Assembly: GCA_902589475.1 (NCBI GenBank)
Contig: CACITD010000005.1
Coordinates: forward strand, 18,546 to 82,545
Direction of reading: 5' to 3'
DNA length: 64,000 nucleotides
Source of the DNA: an uncultured Alphaproteobacteria bacterium
GTDB lineage: Bacteria > Pseudomonadota > Alphaproteobacteria > Thalassobaculales > Thalassobaculaceae
Positions 1-10,468 of this stretch are shown one piece after another. Below the pieces are notes generated by a model. It had not been told where the DNA came from and ran no database searches. It was given only the letters and a program-made list of their open reading frames with translations. How positions within the stretch are numbered: the first letter of the stretch is position 1; each line of letters starts with the position of its first letter. Position numbers and translations under genes: made by a program.

Positions 1-58
1 ATCTTCATAAAACGAAGATGCTAAAACGTGAGCAAACTTTTCTGTAAACTTTGGTCAA

Positions 59-163
59 TTAAACGAAGCCCAAAAGCGCGACTGCTCTGATACCTACTAA
101 GTAGATGATGGCCGTCCCAACAATAATCGCAGCTAGCTTTAGCAGCCATCGGAAATTATTCAT
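59..163 (-). CDS. putative 34-aa single-TM small protein (MNNFRWLLKLAAIIVGTAIIYLVGIRAVALLGFV)
   Basis: Manual minus-strand translation: ATG at 163, TAA at 59-61, GAGGA about 9 nt upstream of the ATG, basic N-terminus followed by one hydrophobic stretch. Below the ORF-track length cutoff. Confidence 0.4.
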   Translation of the reverse strand: MNNFRWLLKLAAIIVGTAIIYLVGIRAVALLGFV

Positions 164-773
164 ATAGACAAGTCCTCGTATTTTAATTCACAAAAGAAGA
201 GATACATAATGACTAGTTTACTCTATAGATTTGTAGCTCCAGTAAAACATAAGTTTATTCAAATAGATAAATAGTTACAAATTAGCCACCAAACAAATCT
301 GATATTTTTAGAAAAGACACGCTTCGCTAATGAGTCGACTGGAGAATTGATTGGATTCAAAAATTGGCCCTCTTTCTTTAATAGACCTGCGTAGCGCCGA
401 ACTTTTGTAAATGACAGACTAATTTATACTTTCCCCGCCGGTAAAAAAGAAAGGGGTTGTTTGACTCTTTGTTAGGAAATAAGAAAAGATAAACGAGGCA
501 GTTATCTGCCCGTGTGTCGTTTCAATTTGGCAGAACCCATGACTGTACAGTAATGACGGGTGGTGCAAAATGCCTTTCCCTCTATGGCTTAGGACCTGAT
601 TTTCATATCTATGAAAATATAGTAGAAGATCTTAAAGCCTGGCGTGTACGGGCGATAGCTCACAATATGTATGAACAACGATGTGATTCTTTGTAAAACT
701 TTCCAAAAGATATAGCGACATTTCAAAAGATAACTAAAACTTTTACTCTGTCTGTAAAATTTGAGGGCTATTC

Positions 774-1616
774 ATGTTGAAAATATTAAATGAACGCCAA
801 CGTCAACAACTTAAAGAAAATGGATTTGTTGCTCCAATCCGAGTCTTTTCAGAAGAAAAAGCCCAAGCGTATCGCGCTTGCTTAGAGGCCTTCGAGTTAA
901 GTGCCTCCGACGCTCCCCCTGAAGAGACACTTGCGACTTTGTCACGCTTCAAACCACATTTACTATTCACCTGGCTTGATGAAATCTGCCATAACCAAAG
1001 CTTACTAGACGCGATTGAAGATTTGATTGGCCCAGACCTTCTAATATATTCCACAGCTTTTTTTATTAAGAACGCCGGTGACAACGCATACGTACCCTGG
1101 CACCAAGACACCGCCTATGCCGACTTTAAGGGTGGCAAACAGGTCCGAGCATGGGTAGCTTTTACAAATAGCAATAAGCGAAATGGTTGCATGCGGGTAA
1201 TCAAGGGTTCTCATCTTCGGAGACTTAACCATAGAGACGATCCGTTAGACGAAAATAATATATTATTTAGGAAAGAACGACTATCTGAAGATATCGATGA
1301 AACTTTGGCAACCGACTTAATTCTCAAGCCCGGTGAAATGTCAGTTCATGATTATGGAGTTGTTCACGGGTCAGAGGCTAATAATAGTGATGATAGACGG
1401 ATCGGATTTGCTATCGCATTCATAACGCCCGACACCAAGCCCGTTGGAAGAAAGGAAACCGCTATGCTTGTGAAGGGCTCCGCGTCTGAGGTTGACTGGG
1501 AGCTTGAACCAAGACCAAAGAGGGATTTGGACCAACGTGCAAAAAAGGCTCACCGGCATGCTATGAAGATACGGACTGGACACTTTTACAATACAAAAGG
1601 CACTGTCACTGGATAA
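774..1616 (+). CDS. phytanoyl-CoA dioxygenase (PhyH) family protein
   Basis: Translation has the WHQDTAYADF Fe-binding H-x-D motif and distal VVHGSEANNSDDRRIGFAI, typical of PhyH. Confidence 0.85.
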   Translation: MLKILNERQRQQLKENGFVAPIRVFSEEKAQAYRACLEAFELSASDAPPEETLATLSRFKPHLLFTWLDEICHNQSLLDAIEDLIGPDLLIYSTAFFIKNAGDNAYVPWHQDTAYADFKGGKQVRAWVAFTNSNKRNGCMRVIKGSHLRRLNHRDDPLDENNILFRKERLSEDIDETLATDLILKPGEMSVHDYGVVHGSEANNSDDRRIGFAIAFITPDTKPVGRKETAMLVKGSASEVDWELEPRPKRDLDQRAKKAHRHAMKIRTGHFYNTKGTVTG

Positions 1617-2455
1617 TGAAGGTTGGCATAATTATATTCACGACGGAGTATTCCATTCAACCAGCTGAACTTGCCATTGCAGCCGAAGAACGAGGAATAG
1701 AGGCACTTTGGTTTCCGGAACACTCGCATATACCAGTATCGCGAGAATCACCGTTTCCCGGAGGGGGTGAACTGCCTCGAATGTACTATGATGTTTTTGA
1801 TCCATTTGTAGCGCTGAGCGCCGCTGCAAGCGTAACTAGTAACATTTTGATCGGCACGGGAATTTGTTTAGTTGTACAAAGAGACCCAATCCAATTAGCA
1901 AAGGAAACTGCAACCCTCGACACCATATCTAATGGACGTTTCTTATTTGGTATCGGGGCGGGCTGGAATGCTGACGAAATGAAAAACCACGGAACAACTA
2001 ACTTTAAAACACGTTTCGATTTAATGAGTGAGCGGGTTGCCGCGATAAAATGTATTTGGTTAAATGAAAAGGCTTCGTTTAGTGGTAATTATGTAAATTT
2101 TGATGACATAGTTGCTTACCCAAAGCCTAAGTCGAAACCGCACCCCCCTATTTTCGTAGGTGGAGGTTTTCCTCATGGCGCAAGGAGAGCTTTACAATAT
2201 GGGGATGCGTGGATGCCTAGCGGAGTGAGTTCATCTGGAATGAATATCTACGAGGTAATTCCACGCTTCCGGCAAATGGCTGCTGAATTTGGAAAGGACC
2301 CTGACACTTTCCCAGTTACATATTTCAATCTCGACCCAAAGATAGAGGATATAAAAAAACTAGAAGATTTGGGGATAGATCGAGTTGTCTTTGCCTTACC
2401 TTCAAAAAGACGTGAAATTATTCTACCCATTCTCGACAGTATTGGAAAAAGTTAA
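1616..2455 (+). CDS. LLM class (putatively F420-dependent) oxidoreductase
   Basis: Luciferase-like motifs: ALWFPEHSHIPV, DTISNGRFLFGIGAGWNADE, KPHPPIFVGGG. Start overlaps the preceding stop. Confidence 0.85.
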   Translation: MKVGIIIFTTEYSIQPAELAIAAEERGIEALWFPEHSHIPVSRESPFPGGGELPRMYYDVFDPFVALSAAASVTSNILIGTGICLVVQRDPIQLAKETATLDTISNGRFLFGIGAGWNADEMKNHGTTNFKTRFDLMSERVAAIKCIWLNEKASFSGNYVNFDDIVAYPKPKSKPHPPIFVGGGFPHGARRALQYGDAWMPSGVSSSGMNIYEVIPRFRQMAAEFGKDPDTFPVTYFNLDPKIEDIKKLEDLGIDRVVFALPSKRREIILPILDSIGKS

Positions 2456-2519
2456 TCCCATCCCTGTTACAGAGTAAATAATCGCTGTAGAGTATTAAAA
2501 TCCTAAGGAGGGTAGAGAA

Positions 2520-3488
2520 ATGCGAGCAGTCGGCTTCTACGAATATGGTAATGCTGATGTACTTCAAGTTTTAGATTTACCAGCTGTAAATGCTGGAGAA
2601 GGTGAGGTGAGGGTTAGAGTTCACGCCGCTGCCATAAACCCCACGGATATTCTTTCTAGATCTGGAGCGAGAAAAAGACCAATGGGGAAAACGGATACGT
2701 ATGCAAATGAACAGCCCGTTGATGGCCCGCCATATGTTCCTGGTATGGATGTTGCTGGTGTTGTTGACCAGGTCGGCGACAATGTAAATACGGGCGTTAA
2801 AATTGGCGACTCTGTAGTCGCTATGGTAGTACCTATGGGCTCGCATGGTGGGTATAGAGAGCAAATTGTTCTGAAGGCTAATGCTGCAGTACCAGCGCCT
2901 TCATCCTCGAACCATGTAGAAGCTTGTACGTTGCCCATGAACGCACTCACCGCCCGCTTATCACTCGATTTGTTGAATCTAAAGGCTGGACAAACACTTG
3001 CGGTAACCGGCGCAGCTGGTGCCTATGGCGGATATATTGTCCAATTAGCCAAAACCGAGGGCCTACAAGTAATCGCTGACGCCTCAGATAAAGACCGAGA
3101 ACTAGTTTTATCACTTGGGGCAGACATAGTTCTGCCGCGAGGAAACCAGATAGCTAAAAGTATTCGCGAACGTTTTCCAAGCGGAGTCGATGGATTAGCT
3201 GACGGTGCAGTTCAAAACGACCTCGTTGTAGATGCAGTGAAAGATGGCGGCGCCTTTACCGCGGTTCGTGGTTACGAAGGCACATCACAACGAAATATAA
3301 ACTTCACTCAGACATGGGTTAGAAGTTATGATGGACAGTTTGCAAAGCTCTCTTCCTTAGTTAAGCTCGTGGAGGATAATAAGCTAACGCTGCGGGTTGG
3401 GGACGTCTTCAGTCCAGAAGATGCGGCAGTCGCTCATAGACGCCTTGAAGCTGGAGGAACACGAGGAAGATTGGTTTTAAAATTCTGA
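2520..3488 (+). CDS. MDR/zinc-type alcohol dehydrogenase family (NADPH:quinone reductase-like)
   Basis: MRAVGFYEYGNADVL...VPGMDVAGVV...AVTGAAGAYGGYIVQLAK nucleotide-binding motif. Confidence 0.85.
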   Translation: MRAVGFYEYGNADVLQVLDLPAVNAGEGEVRVRVHAAAINPTDILSRSGARKRPMGKTDTYANEQPVDGPPYVPGMDVAGVVDQVGDNVNTGVKIGDSVVAMVVPMGSHGGYREQIVLKANAAVPAPSSSNHVEACTLPMNALTARLSLDLLNLKAGQTLAVTGAAGAYGGYIVQLAKTEGLQVIADASDKDRELVLSLGADIVLPRGNQIAKSIRERFPSGVDGLADGAVQNDLVVDAVKDGGAFTAVRGYEGTSQRNINFTQTWVRSYDGQFAKLSSLVKLVEDNKLTLRVGDVFSPEDAAVAHRRLEAGGTRGRLVLKF

Positions 3489-3640
3489 CGATTTAAGTCT
3501 TATTGACTTCATGTTTAAATTTCAGCGGAATGCATAAAATTATAACCATCCTAGGCAAAGAGATATAAGTAGGTTAAATAAATACTGCGATTTCGAAATG
3601 AAAATTTCGGACGGACTTTTTTTATGAAGTGGAGTAACAG

Positions 3641-4015
3641 ATGAAAACTGCCAAGGATTATCTTGATGAAGCGAATGCGGTTGTCAAAAAAATCGATTTT
3701 GATGCCGCGCTTCAAAAACACAACTCAAAATCAGCTGTATTCATCGATGTCAGAGATAGCGGTGACATTGCAAAGACAGGCACGATAACTGATGCCTTAA
3801 AGATACAGCGTGGTCTTATTGAATTTGTAGCTGATGAAGCAACAAAACTTTATAACGATGCCTTGAAAAAGGACTCAGAAATCATTTTAGTCTGCGGCGC
3901 CGGCGGCCAAGCGGCTTTAACAGGCAAAACACTCATCGATATGGGTTACACAAATGTATCGAATGTGGGAGCAATTGGTGATTGGGAAAAAAATGGAGGA
4001 CCCATGAGTAAATAG
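3641..4015 (+). CDS. rhodanese-like domain protein
   Basis: AVFIDVRDSGDIAKTGTI and active-site-like VCGAGGQAALTGKTLIDMGYTNVSNVGAI. Confidence 0.8.
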   Translation: MKTAKDYLDEANAVVKKIDFDAALQKHNSKSAVFIDVRDSGDIAKTGTITDALKIQRGLIEFVADEATKLYNDALKKDSEIILVCGAGGQAALTGKTLIDMGYTNVSNVGAIGDWEKNGGPMSK

Positions 4016-4237
4016 TTTCTGTTTACGATTGGATCATAACAACGCCTGAACTTCCACTCTACATATTGCGCGACATAGTTGCTGTTTTGATATACAGACA
4101 CTCTGCTCAAGTAACTAAAATCGCATAATTGCCTTAGCAAAGATTAAAAAGTCTCAGCTTTACAGATAGCTGGTGAACAGTTCGGGTGTGGTTCCATTTA
4201 ATCTTTACAAGACAGTGGGACAAAGAGATGACAAAGG

Positions 4238-5563
4238 ATGCTTAGACAACTCCCTCCGATCAGTGTTTTTGTACTTTGGCTCACAGTTCTTTTTGGAGTT
4301 ACATTATTTTCGGATAACATTTTTTACAGATCGCAAAAAAATTCTTTAGACACCTTCCCAAATGAACTTATTGAGAAAAAAATTCACGAAACGCAACGGG
4401 CAAAGCTAGAACCTGATCCAGTCACCCCTAAGGTCATCGAAAAGCCTAAGAATATAACAAAGCATGTTCGTGTAAAAAAAGGCGATACACTAATGAAGGT
4501 GCTTACCTCCAATGGTGTAGACAAAAAACAGGCTGCAAACTTAATAGCAGCGGTCAAAACAATTTATAATCTCCGGTCTTTGCCAATCGACCATCAGCTA
4601 AGCATTTATTTTTCCACTGATTCCTACAATGCTCATAATAAGTATAACAAAGTTGAAAGTTTCTCATTTCTAAAGAATTACAAAGAACAAATTTTTGCTT
4701 CTCGGGATACTGCCGGCAAGTTCAAATCAGAAATTAAAATTCGGTCATTAAAGACCAAAGACGTGTACATCGAGGGCCAAATTTCTTCAAGCTTATATGA
4801 AGCCGCGTTAAGTAAGCGAATGCCACAAAAATTACTAATGGAACTTATCAGGATCTATAGTTTCGATGTTGACTTTCAGAGAGAAATTCAAAGGGAAGAC
4901 TCTTTTTCTATACTTTTCAAGCAGCATTCGAACGCCGACGGTGAAATCGTACATAACGACACCATCGAATGGGCCAAACTCACACTTAGTGGAAAACCTT
5001 TAGAATACGCAAAATATACGTCTCCCAAAAGCAACCATACAGATTATTATAATCGAGAGGGGAAAAGCGTGAAAAAGACGCTCATGCGGACCCCAGTCGA
5101 CGGGGCTCGACTAAGTTCTCGTTATGGAAAAAGAAAGCACCCTATTCTAGGTTTTACAAAAATGCACCGTGGTGTGGACTTTGCTGCGCCAAAAGGAACA
5201 CCCATAATGGCGGCTGGCGACGGAGTTATTGAGGCAGTAGGACGAAAAGGTAATTACGGCAAGTACATCCGTATTCGACATAACTCTACCTATAAAACCG
5301 CATACGGGCACCTCTCCAGATATAAGAGGGGGTTGAAAAACGGAAAAAGAGTAAAACAGGGAAGTATAATAGGTTACGTTGGATCAACCGGTCGTTCCAC
5401 TGGGCCCCACCTGCATTACGAAGTGATAAAGAATGGAAAGAAGACGAATCCACTCAGTGTGCGATTACCCGCGGGAGACGCTCTTAAGGATAACGAATTA
5501 AAGATTTTTTTGAACCAATTAACATCGATTGACGGCAGAATCCAAAAAGCGCAAGCAGATTAA
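4238..5563 (+). CDS. M23 family metallopeptidase (peptidoglycan endopeptidase) with N-terminal LysM/OapA-like region
   Basis: N-terminal hydrophobic anchor, VKKGDTLMKVL, then SSRYGKRKHPILGFTKMHRGVDFAAPKGTPI and GPHLHYEV (HxH). Confidence 0.9.
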   Translation: MLRQLPPISVFVLWLTVLFGVTLFSDNIFYRSQKNSLDTFPNELIEKKIHETQRAKLEPDPVTPKVIEKPKNITKHVRVKKGDTLMKVLTSNGVDKKQAANLIAAVKTIYNLRSLPIDHQLSIYFSTDSYNAHNKYNKVESFSFLKNYKEQIFASRDTAGKFKSEIKIRSLKTKDVYIEGQISSSLYEAALSKRMPQKLLMELIRIYSFDVDFQREIQREDSFSILFKQHSNADGEIVHNDTIEWAKLTLSGKPLEYAKYTSPKSNHTDYYNREGKSVKKTLMRTPVDGARLSSRYGKRKHPILGFTKMHRGVDFAAPKGTPIMAAGDGVIEAVGRKGNYGKYIRIRHNSTYKTAYGHLSRYKRGLKNGKRVKQGSIIGYVGSTGRSTGPHLHYEVIKNGKKTNPLSVRLPAGDALKDNELKIFLNQLTSIDGRIQKAQAD

Positions 5564-5616
5564 ACAGGAACGTTTAACTTTAGCAACTTCCCAGTCATAT
5601 TTTAATTCAGATCCTC

Positions 5617-6474
5617 TTACTTGTCGTATTTATACCATCCTCGCCCGACTTTTCGGCCAGCCCTTCCAGCTGCTACAACTTGCTTTAATAATGGCCGCGG
5701 ATGAAATCTATCTCCATACGCATCCTCTAATATTTTTCCAACTTGGAGATTTAAGGTGTTGCTTGTTAAGTCCATGAGTTCAAACGGGCCCACGGGGTGC
5801 CCTAACCCAAGCTTACAGCCTACATCAATGTCTTCAGGAGTGCAGGCTCCCTCTTCTACTAATCGTAGAGCTTCGTTCCAAAGGGCAAATAGCATTCTAT
5901 TCACAGCAAAGCCGACGACATCCTTAACTTGAATAGGTACTTTACCTGCGTCCTTGCATGCCTGTGTCGCTGTTTCAAGTGCCTCGGCACTTGAATCCAT
6001 ACCATTTATGACTTCTACCAGTTTCATTCTATGTACAGGGGAAAAGAAATGGAGCCCCACAAAGTTCTTTTGCCTAGCCTCAGATACATTTGCAGAAAGA
6101 ACAGTAATAGAAATGCTGGAGGTATTTGAAGCAATGATGCAATTTGTCTTTAAAATGTTATCAAGTTTTTTAAATACTTCACCCTTCACTGCTGCATCCT
6201 CAAAAACAGCCTCAATGACCATTTGACACTCTGAAAAGTCTTCCAAATTCGTCGTTACAACAATGTTTGAAAGAGTTATTGCTTTGTCTTCTTCGGTCCA
6301 AAAATTTCTTGAAATACCCGCATCCAGTGTCCTTGATAATTTGTTTAATGCCTCGTCTAATCGTTCTTGGCTTGTATCATTTAACCTGACAGATTTCCCA
6401 GACATGGCAAATATGAGCGCTATTTCTGCGCCCATCATACCTGCACCAATTACTCCTAAATTGTCAATTTGCAT
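5617..6474 (-). CDS. 3-hydroxyacyl-CoA dehydrogenase (NAD-binding)
   Basis: MQIDNLGVIGAGMMGAEIALIFAMSG Rossmann motif, NTSSISIT, GLHFFSPVHRMKLVEVI. ORF extends to 6537; start at 6474 preferred. Confidence 0.9.
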   Translation of the reverse strand: MQIDNLGVIGAGMMGAEIALIFAMSGKSVRLNDTSQERLDEALNKLSRTLDAGISRNFWTEEDKAITLSNIVVTTNLEDFSECQMVIEAVFEDAAVKGEVFKKLDNILKTNCIIASNTSSISITVLSANVSEARQKNFVGLHFFSPVHRMKLVEVINGMDSSAEALETATQACKDAGKVPIQVKDVVGFAVNRMLFALWNEALRLVEEGACTPEDIDVGCKLGLGHPVGPFELMDLTSNTLNLQVGKILEDAYGDRFHPRPLLKQVVAAGRAGRKVGRGWYKYDK

Positions 6475-6660
6475 TTTGCTTTTCCCTAAATGACCAACAA
6501 AACCTTTAATGTTACAAAAAAATCCTAGTATCACCAAATGAACTAAACTTAAATTATTTTATCCAAAATATTTTTTGTCCTATTTCTTTTAGCTTTAAAT
6601 TTTTTGCTTTACGTTTACGTTACCGTCAGAACAGTTCGTTTGAATAAGGGAGAAAATATA

Positions 6661-7440
6661 ATGCGCCTCGAGGGAAAGATAGGTTTAGTGACTGCAGCTG
6701 GATCCGGGATGGGACGCGCCGGCGCAATCAGGTTTGCACAAGAGGGTGCATTGGTCGGGGTTGCAGACGTAGATGAAGACGCTGTTGCTTCGGTTGTAAA
6801 TGAAATCGAAAAAAACGGGGGAAAAGCAAAGGGCATCGTTGCAGATTTGACCAAGGATGCAGATTCTAAAAGAATTGTTACAGAGACGGCGAAATATTTT
6901 AATGGCCTCGACTTTGTCTGGAATCATGTCGGATATCCTGGTCCTGCATCTGTTGAAGGCGTTGAAATGGATGATTTTGATCTAACGCTAGATTTAAACT
7001 TGAGAACTATTTTAATAACAACGGATGCGGCATTAGCCGAACTGCGTGCCCGGGGGGGTGGAAGCCTTCTGTTCACCGCTTCCACATCAGGTCTAGCTGG
7101 TTCTGGTTTTAGTCCTATTTATTCGATGGCTAAGTTTGGTGTTGTTGGGTTTGTTAGAGCATTAGCTAAACGGGTGGCGAAAGATAATATTCGCGCAAAT
7201 GCAGTTTGTCCTGGTCCTATAGATACCCCCATGCTCCGAGTTTTCGTTGCTAGACCAGATCAACAATCAACGGTAGGGATGGACAAAGAAGACCTAGTAA
7301 AAAAACGGGGTGGGGTTGGTCCAATGGGACGGCCTGGCCGGCCTGAGGAAGTAGCAAATGCTGCCCTTTTTCTGCTCTCGGATGAAGCATCATTTGTAAA
7401 CGGCATCGCTATGCCCGTTGATGGAGGCATAACTGCTTAG
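6661..7440 (+). CDS. SDR family oxidoreductase
   Basis: TAAGSGMGRAGA cofactor motif, YSMAK active site, C-terminal FVNGIAMPVDGG. Confidence 0.9.
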   Translation: MRLEGKIGLVTAAGSGMGRAGAIRFAQEGALVGVADVDEDAVASVVNEIEKNGGKAKGIVADLTKDADSKRIVTETAKYFNGLDFVWNHVGYPGPASVEGVEMDDFDLTLDLNLRTILITTDAALAELRARGGGSLLFTASTSGLAGSGFSPIYSMAKFGVVGFVRALAKRVAKDNIRANAVCPGPIDTPMLRVFVARPDQQSTVGMDKEDLVKKRGGVGPMGRPGRPEEVANAALFLLSDEASFVNGIAMPVDGGITA

Positions 7441-8414
7441 ATTTTAAAGAGTTTTCTAGCGTTTTCCGTAAGCATCAAGTTTGCCTCTTCCTGCGAACAG
7501 TTTGCCATTTCTATTACTTGCCGCGGTTCTTGATCACCTATCGGGAAAGGGTAGTCCGAGCCAAGCATGATTCGTTCTGGACCAACTTTTTGTATTAAAA
7601 ATTGCAAAATATCAGGCTGAAAAACAATACTGTCAAAATAAAGCTCATGAAATTGTTCGACCGGGTCGACCACTAAATCAGGAAATGCCTTATAATTCCT
7701 CTCTAACCGACCTAGCATATACGGAAGTGCGCCACCTCCAGTTGATGCGACGATAATGAGATTCTGAAAACGGGTCAGATGTCCCTTAAAAAGTAATCGA
7801 CTTATTGCAATAGATACATCTGAGACGCGGCCTACTGCGTTCATCATTTGCATATCATGAAGCCGGTTATCATCTGAACCAAACATTGGATGTATTATGA
7901 TTGGAACGCGTAACTTCGCCGCCATGTCCCAAAATGGATCTAAGTCCGGGTCATCGAGATTTCCTGTATCCCCATTCGGTTGAGTGCCAATCATAGCACC
8001 AGGCATCCCCATTTTAACCGCTTCTTCCAACACAGCGGCGGCATGTTTACCAGATTGGAGCGGAACAGTTGCTAGAGGTTGGATACCCTCTTTATTTTTG
8101 CACTCGGCCACCATTCCTTCATTGAGAAAGCGGCTCCATTGTGCGCCCTCTTCTGGATCAATCGAGTAAGCAAAGCTATCCAACCATCCCCCTGATAATT
8201 GCAGATCAATTCGGGTCTCTGAAAGAAACTTCTGGCGCGCTTTAAAAAGGCGTAATTTCGGCATTATAGGTCGAGTGGGCGCATTTTGATTGAATGATAG
8301 TTGAAATTTATCGTCTTGAATAAGAAGTTCTATAGATGGAAAATTTTTCTTCTGACTTTTAAATTCATCTAACGTGCTCTGAGGCAACATATGGGCGTGT
8401 GTGTCTATAATCAT
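7437..8414 (-). CDS. amidohydrolase family (ACMSD/TIM-barrel type) protein
   Basis: MIIDTHAHMLP, PIIIHPMFG, MLGSDYPFPIGD. ORF extends to 8474; start at 8414 preferred. Confidence 0.88.
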   Translation of the reverse strand: MIIDTHAHMLPQSTLDEFKSQKKNFPSIELLIQDDKFQLSFNQNAPTRPIMPKLRLFKARQKFLSETRIDLQLSGGWLDSFAYSIDPEEGAQWSRFLNEGMVAECKNKEGIQPLATVPLQSGKHAAAVLEEAVKMGMPGAMIGTQPNGDTGNLDDPDLDPFWDMAAKLRVPIIIHPMFGSDDNRLHDMQMMNAVGRVSDVSIAISRLLFKGHLTRFQNLIIVASTGGGALPYMLGRLERNYKAFPDLVVDPVEQFHELYFDSIVFQPDILQFLIQKVGPERIMLGSDYPFPIGDQEPRQVIEMANCSQEEANLMLTENARKLFKI

Positions 8415-9006
8415 GAAAATATTTCTTCCTAGTTTTGTCGTTTGGTAGCGTTGTTCAGGCTTTTTATGCACCACATATGTGAAAAATGGAATTATCTATA
8501 CGGTCATCATCAAACTACGAATTACCATCTTTTTTTGATTAGACTCGCTTTTCATTTCTTTTCATTCACAATTGGAGGATTTTATCCAGTTTAAAAAGGT
8601 TGATTACCGAATTTATTTGTAGCATCCCCTAAGAAGCTTGAATATGAAGGGTTTACCACAGAAATTAATATTAAGAAAATGGCGTTGCCAGGGAAAGTTT
8701 CCAAAACATTTCAGTAATCGATAATTTATTTCGTCACAAAAAAAAAAGACCTGTTAGAAACAGCAAATGCTTCCGAAATAGGTTATTTTTTTGGTTTATT
8801 TCCATTTTGGAATTGAAAAAGTGCAAAATTTGCTTGACCAATCGGCAAACAAAGCACATATCCATAGGTTGTTGCGAAAGTGTCTTGCGAATACAGAATG
8901 AACACAAATCTAAGCTCACTCAATTTTTTCCCTGACATCATTAACACTATTAGTACGCCACTTACATCGAGTGGCATTAAAATTAAGTACGTCTAAGGAG
9001 ACAATA

Positions 9007-9213
9007 ATGGCGACCGGTACCGTAAAATGGTTTAATCCAACTAAAGGCTATGGCTTCATTCAACCTGACGAAGGCGGCCCTGATGCATTTGTGCATATCA
9101 CGGCTTTGGAAGCGTCAGGAATCGACGCTTTAAATGAAGGAGCAAAAGTAGAGTTTGAACTCGAAGTTGGCAGGAACGGCAAACAAGCTGCTGCTAACCT
9201 TAAGTTGCTTTAA
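9007..9213 (+). CDS. cold-shock domain protein
   Basis: MATGTVKWFNPTKGYGFIQPDEGGPDAFVHITALE; AAGGAGA RBS upstream. Confidence 0.97.
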   Translation: MATGTVKWFNPTKGYGFIQPDEGGPDAFVHITALEASGIDALNEGAKVEFELEVGRNGKQAAANLKLL

Positions 9214-9217
9214 ACAG

Positions 9218-9296
9218 CTAAAACTTTTTAGTTTTAGTGTAGCATGTCAGGGATATGAGTTGGGGTGCATTCATGCACCTCAACTAGTTCTCCCTG
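9218..9296. terminator. two consecutive stem-loops between convergent csp and thiolase genes
   Basis: ctaaaac-(6 nt)-gttttag at 9218-9237, and an 11-bp stem gttggggtgca-ttca-tgcacctcaac (one G:T) at 9259-9284 flanked by caggga/tccctg (9248-9296). No strong U-tract. Confidence 0.55.
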
Positions 9297-9318
9297 AACA
9301 ACCTCGATTAGGTAGACA

Positions 9319-10464
9319 CTAGTCCCCTGCAACGTTCGTTAGAACAATGTTGCCACTAGCACTAAACATACCCCCTACGCCATGAACCATAGAAATCTCA
9401 GCATTCGGGATTTGTGCTGGTGCAGTGCCCCGCATCTGCCTCACGCCCTCTTGAAGTGCATACATCCCGTACATGCCAGAATGCATGTAACTTAGCCCGC
9501 CTCCGTTTGTGTTAAGGGGCAGGCTCCCACCCATTCGAGTATTACCCTCAGCGATGAATGATCCTGCTTCTCCTCGTCCAACAAAACCCAAGTCTTCTAG
9601 ACCATAAATAGGAAGATGGGCGAAGGCATCATAGATCATCAGGTGGTCAACGTCGGAATGCTTAATTCCAGCAGACTCAAACGCGGACGAACCAGCTACT
9701 TTAAAAGCTGCTGACGAGGTGAAATCCCCCATCTGGCTTATCATAGGTGTTTCTCCACTTTCACCAGTACCGCGAATGTAAACTGGTTTTTGGGCCAGGT
9801 CTTTAGCACGCTCAGATTTGGTTAATATAAGCGCCCCACCACCATCTGTAACTAAACAGCACATTAGAAGTCTGAACGGATAACAGATCATCTTTGAATT
9901 TAATACGTCATCAACGGTTATCGGGTCTCGAAAACTTGCTCTCGGGTTTTTACTTGCCCATTCTCTTTGAACAACAGAGACCATGGCTAAAGTGTCTTCA
10001 CTAAGACCATAGTCCTTCATGTAGCGTAGAACTGGAATAGTAAACATTGTAGGCGGTCGCGTTACACCGAACGGTCGTTCAAACTGTTGCTGAAACAAAG
10101 ACGGAAAAATTGAAGATCCGTGCCTACCAAGATTAGAGCGTCCACTCTCGCCATGCGTAATTAGGACTGTCTCACAAAGACCCTCATTTATAGCAGCTGC
10201 GGCATGCCTCACCAATAGCATGAATGAACACCCACCAACTGATGTGCCGTCCAGCCATTTCGGGACAATCCCAAGATAATGGGCTATTTCTACAGCATTA
10301 TGTCCTCCAGTTGCGACACCGTCTATATCAGACAACTTCAAACCGGCGTCAGCTATTGCGTTTAAAGCTGCGTCTGCGTGAAGTTGAACTTGAGACATCG
10401 TAGGAACTTTGCCAAGTTCTGTCGTCTCAGATGCACCGACAATAGCTACAGAGTTGCGTTTCAT
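9319..10464 (-). CDS. thiolase-superfamily protein (SCP-x/Ltp2-like, lipid-transfer type)
   Basis: MKRNSVAIVGASETTELGK..., GGSLPLNTNGGGLSYMHSGMYG, SMVHGVGGMFSASG. Start at 10464 chosen over the 10512 ORF start. Confidence 0.85.
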   Translation of the reverse strand: MKRNSVAIVGASETTELGKVPTMSQVQLHADAALNAIADAGLKLSDIDGVATGGHNAVEIAHYLGIVPKWLDGTSVGGCSFMLLVRHAAAAINEGLCETVLITHGESGRSNLGRHGSSIFPSLFQQQFERPFGVTRPPTMFTIPVLRYMKDYGLSEDTLAMVSVVQREWASKNPRASFRDPITVDDVLNSKMICYPFRLLMCCLVTDGGGALILTKSERAKDLAQKPVYIRGTGESGETPMISQMGDFTSSAAFKVAGSSAFESAGIKHSDVDHLMIYDAFAHLPIYGLEDLGFVGRGEAGSFIAEGNTRMGGSLPLNTNGGGLSYMHSGMYGMYALQEGVRQMRGTAPAQIPNAEISMVHGVGGMFSASGNIVLTNVAGD

Positions 10465-10468
10465 GGGA

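Noticed and set aside
514-696. 60-aa ORF in the 5' gene-poor region
   Set aside because: GTG start, no clear RBS, no recognisable motif; not enough to call a gene.
3588-3625. cgaaat-gaaa-atttcg hairpin followed by T7, upstream of the rhodanese gene
   Set aside because: Weak AT-rich 6-bp stem with the T-run displaced; not convincing as a terminator.
8644-8724. Short ORF MKGLPQKLILRKWRCQGKFPKHFSNR, start reminiscent of DUF2256
   Set aside because: Lacks the Cys motifs expected of that family and is only 26 aa; probably coincidence or an undetectable remnant.
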